DNA of 64,000 nt from Paenibacillus sinopodophylli (GTDB lineage Bacteria; Bacillota; Bacilli; Paenibacillales; Paenibacillaceae), in contig NZ_VDBO01000002.1 of assembly GCF_005930355.1 (NCBI RefSeq), positions 124,001 through 188,000 on the forward strand, given 5' to 3'. Shown here piece after piece: positions 1 through 8,841 of the stretch; position 1 is the stretch's first letter, and the number at the start of each line of letters is the position of its first letter. Below the pieces are notes generated by a model. That model was not told the DNA's origin, did not search any database, and saw nothing but the letters and a program-made list of their open reading frames with translations. A program made the position numbers and the translations under genes.

Positions 1-2
1 GA

Positions 3-92
3 GCAAGACAAGAAGAGCTTGGCGATCGGTGGAAGCAGGCGCTTTTCCTCAAACAGCTTGTAAGGCAGCTTTGGCATAAAGGGTTGCAATAA
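3..92 (+). CDS. C-terminal end of an unidentified protein (cut by window edge)
   Basis: An open frame enters from the left edge and stops with TAA at 90-92. The 29 visible residues are charged and helix-like (for example ELGDRWKQALFLKQL). The stop codon overlaps the first bases of a long hairpin terminator, which supports this frame as the real 3' end of a plus-strand gene. Two other plus frames are also open for 60 to 80 bases, so the frame choice is an inference. No function can be assigned from so short a tail. Confidence 0.45.
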   Translation, partial: ARQEELGDRWKQALFLKQLVRQLWHKGLQ

Positions 93-143
93 CAAAGAGG
101 GTATATCGTAGAGCGTGAGTCGCTCTGATATACCCTCTTTGTT
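91..143. terminator. Long bidirectional hairpin terminator
   Basis: AACAAAGAGGGTATATC (91-107) is mirrored at about 127-143, with a second inner stem AGAGCG/CGCTCT. It lies between the end of the left-edge plus-strand gene and the end of the minus-strand DUF11 gene. The outer stem begins in A-rich and ends in T-rich sequence, so it can serve both directions. Confidence 0.8.
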
Positions 144-154
144 AATTATAGAAG

Positions 155-1834
155 CTATTCATCATCTCCCGTTACGGTTACCGCAAGTACGCCTGAAGCT
201 GCTTCACCGCTGAATCGTCTTCCGCTTACCTCGTAGGTGAAGCTGGCTCTTACGTACCCGATAATGTCGTCTGACACAATTGCATCGGTAACGATCGCCG
301 AATAGATGATGTGCAAGGCTGCGCCAGGCGGAACACTGCCAAGCAGCCAGGAACGGTCTCCGTCATAGTCGTTCTGGCCAAGACGGCTGCCGTTCACGAG
401 AAAAGTTCGGGGGAGTAAATCAACCCCTGTAGGAAAATCACTCGTAAAAGAAACGACGGCAGACAGGTTGCCTATGTTCGTTAAGGTGGAGCGAACGGTT
501 ATCGTATCACCGTAGTCGACCAGTGGCGGGGCTACGCTGCCCGTAAGCTGAATAATCGGTGCAGCTACCGCTGTAGCGACAGCATTCGAGAGCGATGAAT
601 TGCTAACGACTCTTCCACCTGCCAGTCTGAAGGTGTACACGGCTTTCGCCAAATTCGACAGCGGTGCTGTCGATGTGAGCGTTGCAGCAATTCTGGCAGC
701 AAAGGTGAGGATGCTTTGCGACTTCCCGAGCAGCGTGCCGAGATTAATGCCATCTTCAATGGAGGCGCCAGGCTGCGGAATGCCGTTCAGCTTCAAGCTG
801 TTTGCAAGCAGGGTAATACCTGACGGCAAGTGATCCTCAAGCACGGCATCGACAGCTATATTCTGAACGTTATTTATGGTTATGGCATACAGCAGAGTGT
901 CGCCAGGAACGGCTATGGTCTGATCGACCTGTTTGTTGACGATGATTTCTGGCTTGATTAATAGGACACTCACTTCATTGGACTGCGTGAAGCTTGGTGA
1001 TCCAGAAACGACATAACGTATAGTAGCCTGACTGACTGACAAGTACGCGGTACCATCTGTCGTTTGCGTGCGGTACGTAATGATGACAGAAGAGTGAGCT
1101 TGCAGCGTGCCGAGCGCTATCCCTGATCGTGGATCTGCGCTAGGCGTAATGATAGCATTGATCGTTACGCTGCCAGGCACGAATAGCACACCTATTGGCA
1201 GGTTAATAAAAGCAACGACATCTCTAAGGCTGAGATTGCCGTCATTCACAAAGGTGAGCTCATAAGTGACGTAATCGGAAACGAAGGTCTCGCTGGTGCT
1301 TGCCCGCAGCGTTGCGTATAGAGAAATCGCATTAACTGGCGTCACGAGTGTATTCGAATAAGTGGTGCTTGTGACTGTACGTCCCTCTGCCGTTTGGAAG
1401 ACAGAATCGGCACGGGCTGTGTTGACGAGCTGTAATGAAGCTGGAATTGTCACAATAATAAGCTGAAATACGATGCTGGCCGAAGCGAGCGGCGCCAAGC
1501 TCCCGATAGCAATGCCGATATCAGGGTTGGCGCCGGGAGCAGGTGCACCGTTAATGAGCACACTGTTGGCGACAAAGGATGTTCCTTCAGGCAATCGGTC
1601 AATAAGAGTAATCGTTCCGGCTACATTGCCATTATTGGTCAATAGGAGTTCATACGTAATCGTGCTCCCGAGCAGCACTTCACTCTCGAAAGCTTTTTTG
1701 ACAATGGATACCCGTGTACCTATTAATGCTGTATCCACCGTGTTCGAATAGGTGACAAAATCTACGCTCCCGGAAGCAAACTGCACGAATGACTGGTTTT
1801 GCAGAGTGGGATTGCCGGCAGGTGAAGGACTCAT
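155..1834 (-). CDS. DUF11 repeat protein, C-terminal part of a frame-split gene
   Basis: This 559-residue frame carries about four further DUF11-type beta-sandwich repeats, recognisable by the G-D/S-x-x-x-Y strand, a D-x-x-P-x-G-x-x-F turn and P-G-A-x-P-x-x-G-I-x-I-G. DUF11 repeats are found in large surface or envelope-associated proteins. Its ATG overlaps the TGA of the upstream 2235-residue frame as ATGA (1831-1834). The join falls inside a repeat: upstream stops in the strand before the usual L-P-N-P-x-x-L-x-N-x-x segment and this frame resumes with P-A-G-N-P-T-L-Q-N-Q-S. It is therefore best read as the 3' part of one gene of about 2800 codons separated by a one-base frame change, not as an independent protein. 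No LPXTG motif or C-terminal membrane anchor is visible. Translational coupling through the ATGA could still produce it separately. Confidence 0.75.
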   Translation of the reverse strand: MSPSPAGNPTLQNQSFVQFASGSVDFVTYSNTVDTALIGTRVSIVKKAFESEVLLGSTITYELLLTNNGNVAGTITLIDRLPEGTSFVANSVLINGAPAPGANPDIGIAIGSLAPLASASIVFQLIIVTIPASLQLVNTARADSVFQTAEGRTVTSTTYSNTLVTPVNAISLYATLRASTSETFVSDYVTYELTFVNDGNLSLRDVVAFINLPIGVLFVPGSVTINAIITPSADPRSGIALGTLQAHSSVIITYRTQTTDGTAYLSVSQATIRYVVSGSPSFTQSNEVSVLLIKPEIIVNKQVDQTIAVPGDTLLYAITINNVQNIAVDAVLEDHLPSGITLLANSLKLNGIPQPGASIEDGINLGTLLGKSQSILTFAARIAATLTSTAPLSNLAKAVYTFRLAGGRVVSNSSLSNAVATAVAAPIIQLTGSVAPPLVDYGDTITVRSTLTNIGNLSAVVSFTSDFPTGVDLLPRTFLVNGSRLGQNDYDGDRSWLLGSVPPGAALHIIYSAIVTDAIVSDDIIGYVRASFTYEVSGRRFSGEAASGVLAVTVTGDDE

Positions 1835-4800
1835 ATTGTAACGACCACGACCTGGAATGAAACGATCGAAGTTGCAGAAGGAGCAATTGTACCGATTGAA
1901 ATGCCGGAATTCGGATTCGCTGCTGGTACAGGTGTACTGTTAACTAACACACTTCCCGCCGTAAAGACGGTGCCTGCTGGGACCGGATCGATGAGAATGA
2001 CGTTATTGACTGGCACGATGCCGTTGTTAGTTACTGAGATTGTGTACGTAATTGTATCGCCGACAACCGCATCAATAGCAGATGCGCTCTTAACAGCTGT
2101 AACATTCGGCGAAGAGACTGGTATGGACAGTACATTGGATAGAAGGCTGCCTGTCAGCAATCGGCCGTCTGGCGGCGAGTAAGAGAAGTTGGCACTGGCT
2201 TGATTCACGAGCTGCTGTGGTGAAGGCAGGGCATCAACCGTAACTTGCAAGGAAATCATTACGCTGATTGAGCCGCCTGCGGGTACAGTGCCGACTGGAA
2301 TTCCGGTTGCAGGATTGACGCCTGGCTGAGGAACACCATTAATGTTTACGCTATTCGGAACAAAAGCAGCGCCAGCCGGAATGGTATCGTACACAGTTGC
2401 CTGCGCATCAATATTGCCGGTATTAGTAAGTGTCAGCCAGTACGTGACGGTATCCCCAACCGTTGCATTTGAAGTATTAGCTGTTTTTAGCAAAGCAAGA
2501 ATAGGCTGATAGACAGGAGTTACTAGTGTATTCGAGAAGGTATTGCCGGAGAAAGCCCCTGATGTAAAGCTAATTGTTGCCCTATTGCTTAATGTTGCCG
2601 GATTTGGCAGGGAGTTAACGAGTATATTGAAGTCGACCAGAACCGTGGTACCTGGTGGAATCGTTCCAATCGTTATACCGAGCACCGGGTTGGCAGCGGG
2701 TCTAGCTGCGCCGTCTACAACGACTGTCCCTGCGACGAAGGAGGCTCCTGCCGGAATCGGATCAACGACGAGCACATTATTAATATTAACGATACCACTG
2801 TTTGTAACGGCTATGCGATAAGTTACTGTATCGCCGACAACCGCATCGATGACGGTTGTGCTCTTCACCGCTGCCACGTTAGGAGCAGAAACCGGAATGG
2901 ATAACGTATTTGTTGTAAATGAGCCATTTAACGTACGTCCATCCGGCAGAGTGAAGTTATATGTCGCAGAAGCTTGGTTAACCAACTGCTGCGATGGAGG
3001 CAGAGCATCAACGACAACAGAAAACATTACATACGTTGTCTGAGAGATCGCACCTAGCACAATGCCTGAAGCTGGATCGGCGCCAGGCAGCAGCTGTCCA
3101 TTGACGATGACGCTGTTGGCGACGAAAATTGTACCTACAGGAATCGTATCGGTCAATGTAACATTGCCAGGATAATTGCCTGTGTTTTGTATTTGAATCG
3201 TATAAACAACGGTGTCGCCTATCGTTGCATTAACGGTGCTGCCGGTTTTAGTTCCTGTCAGAATCGGCTGGTATACAGGGACGATTACCGTATTGGAGAA
3301 CGTTACTCCCGAGAACACGCCTGACGTGAAGCTGACGGAGGAACGATTGCTTAGCTGTGCTGGATTCGGCAGCGAAATGACCGTTACATTGAAGCTGACA
3401 ACGACGGTCTGACCCTGTGAGATAGTGCCGATGGCTACGCCTGTTGCGGGATTTGCGGTTGGCCTTGCAGCGCCGTCTACCAGTACACTTCCAGGCACTA
3501 ATGCGCTGCCGACTGGCAAGGGGTCTGTGAAGATGACATTATTAACAGCCGCTATTCCACTGTTGAGAATAGAAATCGAGTAATTCACGGTATCGCCAAT
3601 CGCTACGGCTGTCGATGTTGTGCTCTTGATTACGCTGACGTTAGGCGCTGATACCGAGATGACAACCGTATTCGAGCTGCCGCTGCCGCTGAGCGAACGT
3701 CCGCTTGGGAGCGTGAAGGCAAAGGTTCCATTTGCTTGGTTGGATAGCTGCTGCGGATTCGGAAGTGTATCAACAACTACTGAGAAGACGACAGGTATAG
3801 TCGTATTTGGTGCTACTGACCCTACTACAATGCCGGAAACAGGATCAGCACCAGGCTGCGGTGCTCCGCCAATCAAGACACTGTTAGGCTCGAATATGGT
3901 GCCTGCTGGAATATTGTCTGTAATGGTGACCGAGCCAGAATAGTTACCGGAATTGCTGACGTTAATCGTGTAGCTGATCGTATCGCCAACGGTAGCGTTA
4001 ATGGAGTTGGCGCTTTTGGCAAACGAAATAATTGGTTGGTAGACAGGTGTACTTACGATGTTGGATATGGTTGTTCCTGAGAATACGCCAGATGTGAATG
4101 TGACATTGGCCTGGTTCCCAACCTTCCCTGATGCCGGGATGGATATGACGCTTAGCTGGAACGTTACGGTTGTCGTGGCGGAGGCTACAATGGAGCCTAG
4201 GGAAATGCCGTTCACAGGACTACCAGGTACTGGCGTTCCATTAACGGTCACGCTTCCGCTTACGAATGCAGTGCCGTCTGGCAGCGGGTCCGTTAAGACT
4301 ACATTGTTAATCGTTTCGATTCCACTGTTGTTGACGGCTACGGAATAAGTGATAAACTCCCCGACTGCAAGGTCAACGGCAGTTGTGCTTTTGGTCACCG
4401 CAACATTGGGTGCCGATACAGGGATGGACAGTGTATTTGAGACGGCTGAGCCATTCAGTAGTCTACCATCTGGAGGTGAATAGGTGTAAGCTGCAGTGGC
4501 TTGATTCACGAGAAATTGCGGACTAGGCAATGTGGTTATGACGGTTGAATAGGTGACAGGTATTGAAGCCCCAGGAGGAACAGAGCCCACACTAATACCG
4601 CTAACAGGTGACTGGCCAGGCTGAGGCACACCGCCAACAACTACGCTGTTCGGCGAGAACGTCGTACCTGGCGGCAGCAGGTCCGTTAAAGTGAGGATCG
4701 CTTCGAGATTCCCGGTATTACTTACAAGCACGGTGTAGGTAACCGTATCGCCGAGTGTGGCATTGGTCGTATTGGCGCTCAATAACAAGGAGATTTGCGG

Positions 4801-7800
4801 CTGTGTGACTGGTGTGGTCGTTGTATTGGATGAAGAGGAGGCCGAGAATGCGCCCGATGTAAAGCTAACTGTCGATTGGTTCGTAATCTGAGTAGGTATG
4901 GCCATCGTTACGCTCACCTCGAAGGTTACGGTAGCTGATCCGCCTGGGGCCAGCGTACCGATTGGAATGCCGGAGGATGGCGCTGCATCCGCCCGGATAA
5001 TGCCATTAACTGAAACCGATCCGCTCACGAAAGTGAGATTCACAGCAAGCGGATCGTTTAGGACGACTTGGTTGACAGGTGCGATGCCGTTGTTCGTAAT
5101 GAGTGAGGTGTACGTAAACGTATCGCCAACAACAACGACGGCAGGAACCAGTGATTTGACGACGGTTACGTTCGGAGGTGAAACGGGCACGGAGACGATA
5201 TTTGATGTCGCGTTTCCGAATATTTGCCTGCCATCCGGAAGTAAATAGTCAAATGCAGCACTGGCTTGATTCACGAGAAATTGAGGCGTAGGCAATGAGA
5301 CTACCGTTACGACAAAGCTAACGTCAATTGTGGAGCCTGCTGGCACATTGCCGATTGGAATGCCGTTAGCCGGACTTAGTCCAGGATAGGGAATGGAGTT
5401 AATCAGAACGCTGTTAATATCAAAGGCTGTACCGGCTGGAATATTATCTGTCAGCACAACATTGGCGCTGGCATTGCCGCTGTTGCTGACTCTGATGCTA
5501 TAGGTGTACGTATCACCAACTGTGGCGCTTGCTGTACTAGCTGATTTGGTCAGAGTAATAATAGGCTGAAACACAGGGATATTGACGAGCTCTGATAGTG
5601 CAGATCCCATGAAGGAACCAGATGTATAAGCGACGCCGGCTCGGTTACTAATGACAGCAGGATTAGGCAAGAAGGCAACACTTAATCTAAAAGTTACGGT
5701 TACAATACCTGACGGACTAATCGTTCCTACGGAAATGCCGACACTTGGATTTGCTCCGCTAGACACACCATTAACAGTTGTACTGCCAGCCACGAAGGTT
5801 GTGCCGCTCGGAATATCATCCGATACGATGACGTTGCTGACAGAAACTACACTGTTATTCGTAACAACAACGGTGTACGTAATGACATCTCCAATAGCAG
5901 CTGCAGTACCGTTAGCCGATTTGGTAATCGATACATTCGGTGCTTGTGCAGTAAGCGTTATGGTGTTGGAGCTGCTGCTTCCGCTGAGCGATCTGCCGCT
6001 AGGAAGTTGATAAGTAAAGCTGGCTGTCCCCACATTGACCAAGGTTTGCGGTGATGGCAGTGTGTTAAGTGAAACCTGGAACGAAATGCTCGAGCTTCCT
6101 GCTGGAGCAATAGAGCCAAGAGGAATGCCGGTTACAGGGCTGTCTGCTGGTCTGCTTATACCATTTACGATGACGCTGCCAGAAACGAACGAAGTCCCAT
6201 CGGGAATATTGTCCGTTAAAGTTGTCTGAGCAGCAATATTACCGGTATTGTTTACTGAGAAGGAGTAAGTAACGATTCCGCCTACAGTTGCGCTCGTCGG
6301 TGCTCCGCTTTTCACAATGCTGATTACCGGCTGGTATACAGGTGTCGATATATTGTTCGATAACGAAAGACTTGTGAAAGAGCCAGAATTATAGGAAATA
6401 GAGGCTTGGTTCGCAAAGCTGCCTGAGCTGGGTACAGATACGGCATTAATGACGAAAGTCACCGTTACAGAGCTGCTTGGTGGTATTGCACCGATACTGA
6501 TCCCGCTCGCAGGATTGGCTGTTGGCTGCGAAATACCGCCGACCACAACGCTCCCCGAAGTGAAGGCAGCGCCTACCGGTATGGCGTCCGTTAGAATGGT
6601 GTTGGTAACTGCCGAAATTCCATTATTCGTTACGACTAGGGTATAAGTCATTGATTCGCCTACAGCAATATCGGTCAATCCTGCGCTTTTGACAGCTGTT
6701 ACGTTAGGCAGCCTTACCGGAATCGTTACGGTATTAGATGAGAAGGAGCCTGAGAATATGCGGCCGTCCGGTATTTGGTACGAATAAGTGGCAGTTGCCT
6801 GATTGACGAGCTGAGGCGGTGATGGCTGCGCGTTTACCTGCACAAGAAAAGTAACCGTCGCTGAACCTCCGGCAGCAACAGTGCCAATGGCTACCCCCGC
6901 AGGCGGATTGGCGCCTGGAATAATCACGCCATTAACGCGGAAGCTGTTCGGAACGAAGGTCGTGCCTGCAGGGATATTGTCGGTCAGTGTGACCGTTGCT
7001 GCTGAGCTGCCCGTGTTGGCAACCTGAATTGTATAGGTTACTTGATCGCCAACGGTTGCGTTCTGCGTGCTTGTGCTTTTGACCATGGATAAATTAGGTG
7101 CATATATCGGAATCGTTACCGTATTGGATGGTATGACCCCGGTTATGATGGAACCTCCAGATACGCTCTGGAACGTAAAGGCGGCATTCGCTGTGCTTGC
7201 AATTTGAGCACTGGCAGGCAATGAGGTTACGACCGCTTGATAGGTAACGGTAATGGAAGTGGCTAAGTTCAATGACCCGAGCGGCGCTCCTGTTCGAATA
7301 TCGAAGGTTGGTTTCGCTACGCCGCCGACCACGACACTACCAGGCACGAAGGTAACTCCTGCTGGAAGGGGATCGGTTAACACGACGCTGGCAGCGTTCG
7401 CCGTACCAGAGTTGCTGACCGTTACAGTGAAGGTGATCACGTCACCAATCGTAGGTCCCGTTGCGTTCTCACTGAGCACAACATTAATAATAGGAGCATT
7501 GATATCGACCTGAATCGCATTCGCATTAAGCACATAGGCATCGCCTGAGGTGGTTAGAGACAGCACGGCAGAGTTCTGGTTGTTCGTTAGCCTTGCAGAT
7601 ATATCGACGTTCGTGATATCCCAGCCTTGGCGTCCACCGACAATGTTGGTTCCAGGAGCACCGTTTGTTTGATTCCGATTGCCAAAAGTGCCGGTTGTAT
7701 TCAGCGCGCCGGTATTGTTATTAATCTGCGAGGCAAAGAAGTTGTTCGCGAAATTGTTCGTTCCAGATAAAGCGACGAGACTTGCGGCGGTAGGGCCGAA

Positions 7801-8538
7801 TAAAGCTTGATCCCCTGTTCGGTTGGCATCCCCTTCTTGCCCGCTGAACAAGGCTCTTCCGCCTAATGCACCAGAGATTGGAGTTGCAAATCCGGTTAGC
7901 GTCGTGTTAACGGGCCCGGATGTACTCTGTACAAGGACAGCTCCTGCTCGAAGAGACATATTGCGGAATGGGAGCGTAGGGTTCTGATAAATGACAGCCA
8001 AAGTCCAGCCCGCATGATTTGCAGTTGAGTCTCCAGCAATGACGATTGTTCCTACGACAGTACCTGTCGTATAAGTACCTGCACCTCCAGCCTGCACAAG
8101 CGTAGTAACATTCGCAGAGCGGACGTAACCGAAGGCTCCTCCTCCCAGATCGAAGGTGTTGCTTGTTGCTGCATCCGGCGCGACGCTTGCTGTGGCAGCA
8201 GGTGTAATAAAGGTGACGGAGTTGTTAATCGCCGCGCTTAAATTCACGCTTCCGTTAATGTAGCTCCCGCCCCATATTAGTTCCGCATACAGCACTGTGC
8301 TTCCAACGGGAATAACAAGCTCGGCCGCTGCACTGTTCGTTAAGTAATTGCTAGTAGTCCCAAAAGGGTATGTGCCGTATCGAACGGTTGTGTTCGTTGT
8401 TGTAAAAGCGCCTATGCTATCCGCAGTACCTGGTACGCCTGCAGTTTCGGAACGGCTTAGACCGAGCGTATTGCCGGTAAACGTAATAGCGCCAGTAGCG
8501 TTAAAGGTTGCTCGGACGACCAGAGGTATTGGATTCAC
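1831..8538 (-). CDS. Giant DUF11 repeat surface-type protein, N-terminal part of a frame-split gene
   Basis: This 2235-residue frame begins with a domain of about 330 residues (A-I-T-F-T-G-N-T-L-G-L-S near the start, W-D-I-T-N-V-D-I near its end), followed by about 15 DUF11 repeats of about 125 residues. The repeats alternate between two types: one ends L-P-D-G-R-x-L-x-G-S...A-P-N-V-x-x-x-K-S, the other F-T-S-G-x-F-S-G...Y-Q-P-I-I-x-x-x-K-S. The composition is rich in T, S, V, N and P with almost no Cys. No signal peptide is visible, which as far as I recall is common for related Bacillus proteins with this N-terminus. The called start is GTG at 8538, but the strong AAGGGGG lies directly against it; that Shine-Dalgarno is correctly spaced for an ATA codon three codons further in. 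The frame ends inside a repeat at 1831 and resumes one base back. Role unknown; a spore or cell surface adhesin or layer protein is an inference. Confidence 0.8.
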   Translation of the reverse strand: MNPIPLVVRATFNATGAITFTGNTLGLSRSETAGVPGTADSIGAFTTTNTTVRYGTYPFGTTSNYLTNSAAAELVIPVGSTVLYAELIWGGSYINGSVNLSAAINNSVTFITPAATASVAPDAATSNTFDLGGGAFGYVRSANVTTLVQAGGAGTYTTGTVVGTIVIAGDSTANHAGWTLAVIYQNPTLPFRNMSLRAGAVLVQSTSGPVNTTLTGFATPISGALGGRALFSGQEGDANRTGDQALFGPTAASLVALSGTNNFANNFFASQINNNTGALNTTGTFGNRNQTNGAPGTNIVGGRQGWDITNVDISARLTNNQNSAVLSLTTSGDAYVLNANAIQVDINAPIINVVLSENATGPTIGDVITFTVTVSNSGTANAASVVLTDPLPAGVTFVPGSVVVGGVAKPTFDIRTGAPLGSLNLATSITVTYQAVVTSLPASAQIASTANAAFTFQSVSGGSIITGVIPSNTVTIPIYAPNLSMVKSTSTQNATVGDQVTYTIQVANTGSSAATVTLTDNIPAGTTFVPNSFRVNGVIIPGANPPAGVAIGTVAAGGSATVTFLVQVNAQPSPPQLVNQATATYSYQIPDGRIFSGSFSSNTVTIPVRLPNVTAVKSAGLTDIAVGESMTYTLVVTNNGISAVTNTILTDAIPVGAAFTSGSVVVGGISQPTANPASGISIGAIPPSSSVTVTFVINAVSVPSSGSFANQASISYNSGSFTSLSLSNNISTPVYQPVISIVKSGAPTSATVGGIVTYSFSVNNTGNIAAQTTLTDNIPDGTSFVSGSVIVNGISRPADSPVTGIPLGSIAPAGSSSISFQVSLNTLPSPQTLVNVGTASFTYQLPSGRSLSGSSSSNTITLTAQAPNVSITKSANGTAAAIGDVITYTVVVTNNSVVSVSNVIVSDDIPSGTTFVAGSTTVNGVSSGANPSVGISVGTISPSGIVTVTFRLSVAFLPNPAVISNRAGVAYTSGSFMGSALSELVNIPVFQPIITLTKSASTASATVGDTYTYSIRVSNSGNASANVVLTDNIPAGTAFDINSVLINSIPYPGLSPANGIPIGNVPAGSTIDVSFVVTVVSLPTPQFLVNQASAAFDYLLPDGRQIFGNATSNIVSVPVSPPNVTVVKSLVPAVVVVGDTFTYTSLITNNGIAPVNQVVLNDPLAVNLTFVSGSVSVNGIIRADAAPSSGIPIGTLAPGGSATVTFEVSVTMAIPTQITNQSTVSFTSGAFSASSSSNTTTTPVTQPQISLLLSANTTNATLGDTVTYTVLVSNTGNLEAILTLTDLLPPGTTFSPNSVVVGGVPQPGQSPVSGISVGSVPPGASIPVTYSTVITTLPSPQFLVNQATAAYTYSPPDGRLLNGSAVSNTLSIPVSAPNVAVTKSTTAVDLAVGEFITYSVAVNNSGIETINNVVLTDPLPDGTAFVSGSVTVNGTPVPGSPVNGISLGSIVASATTTVTFQLSVISIPASGKVGNQANVTFTSGVFSGTTISNIVSTPVYQPIISFAKSANSINATVGDTISYTINVSNSGNYSGSVTITDNIPAGTIFEPNSVLIGGAPQPGADPVSGIVVGSVAPNTTIPVVFSVVVDTLPNPQQLSNQANGTFAFTLPSGRSLSGSGSSNTVVISVSAPNVSVIKSTTSTAVAIGDTVNYSISILNSGIAAVNNVIFTDPLPVGSALVPGSVLVDGAARPTANPATGVAIGTISQGQTVVVSFNVTVISLPNPAQLSNRSSVSFTSGVFSGVTFSNTVIVPVYQPILTGTKTGSTVNATIGDTVVYTIQIQNTGNYPGNVTLTDTIPVGTIFVANSVIVNGQLLPGADPASGIVLGAISQTTYVMFSVVVDALPPSQQLVNQASATYNFTLPDGRTLNGSFTTNTLSIPVSAPNVAAVKSTTVIDAVVGDTVTYRIAVTNSGIVNINNVLVVDPIPAGASFVAGTVVVDGAARPAANPVLGITIGTIPPGTTVLVDFNILVNSLPNPATLSNRATISFTSGAFSGNTFSNTLVTPVYQPILALLKTANTSNATVGDTVTYWLTLTNTGNIDAQATVYDTIPAGAAFVPNSVNINGVPQPGVNPATGIPVGTVPAGGSISVMISLQVTVDALPSPQQLVNQASANFSYSPPDGRLLTGSLLSNVLSIPVSSPNVTAVKSASAIDAVVGDTITYTISVTNNGIVPVNNVILIDPVPAGTVFTAGSVLVNSTPVPAANPNSGISIGTIAPSATSIVSFQVVVVTI

Positions 8539-8747
8539 CCCCTTAGCATGAATAGATTTCAGTAAAGCCTCGCAGGCTCTTCACCGTTTATACTCCAAAA
8601 CACCCTGCATTAAGTGTATGCCGCCATTTTTCAAAATCTGTTTGTACAGCTAAATTAATGTTAAGCACTCTTATTGAAATGCATAATTGCGGCTGGATGC
8701 GACATCATAGGGAAGATAAAGGTTTAGGAATATCACCTTGGTTTAAT
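8539..8747. other. Divergent intergenic region, no gene seen
   Basis: With the promoter that follows it, this fills about 300 bases between the DUF11 gene (minus) and the GH30 gene (plus). The minus-strand Shine-Dalgarno AAGGGGG of the DUF11 gene sits at its left end. It is A/T-rich and I see no open frame with a ribosome binding site and no structured RNA. Confidence 0.6.
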
Positions 8748-8778
8748 ATTGTCCAACCCTCGACACTAAAATGTTCTA

Positions 8779-8792
8779 ATTAAACGCTTACA
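8779..8792 (+). promoter_or_regulatory. cre-like CcpA site 1 (GH30 promoter)
   Basis: ATTAAACGCTTACA matches 12 of 14 positions of the CcpA consensus TGWAARCGYTWWCA and overlaps the -35 region. Catabolite repression by glucose is the likely effect. The match is read directly; CcpA binding is an inference. Confidence 0.55.
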
Positions 8793-8809
8793 TCCTGCTG
8801 TTATAATGA

Positions 8810-8823
8810 TAAAAACGCTTACA
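8810..8823 (+). promoter_or_regulatory. cre-like CcpA site 2 (GH30 promoter)
   Basis: TAAAAACGCTTACA matches 13 of 14 positions of the CcpA consensus TGWAARCGYTWWCA and covers the predicted transcription start just downstream of the -10, a typical repressing position. Confidence 0.65.
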
Positions 8824-8841
8824 AGGAGTGGGTTTGCGGAA

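Larger units (their letters stand above)
8748..8823 (+). promoter_or_regulatory. Promoter of the GH30 gene, twin of the one at 13124
   Basis: The layout is ATTGTCCAAC (8748-8757), 20 bases, AATTAAACGCTTACA (8778-8792), 9 bases, then a -10 TATAAT (8802-8807). Exactly the same elements and spacings occur before the ABC binding-protein gene. The -35 position (ATTAAA) is poor, as expected for a promoter needing an activator. GTCCAAC and GTTCTAAT, about two helical turns apart, are candidate sites for the AraC-type response regulator encoded at 12061. Because the transcript should start near 8814, the upstream ATG at 8806 cannot be the translation start. Confidence 0.7.

Noticed and set aside
1..77. 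Minus-strand open frame at the left edge beginning at 77
   Set aside because: No ribosome binding site, and the plus-strand frame ending at the terminator is a better explanation.
3620..6229. Several plus-strand open frames of 90-119 residues within the DUF11 gene
   Set aside because: They are antisense shadows of a repetitive gene, recurring with the repeat period and lacking ribosome binding sites.
8806..8841. ATG at 8806 as start of the GH30 gene
   Set aside because: It lies within the predicted -10 element; the transcript would begin downstream of it.
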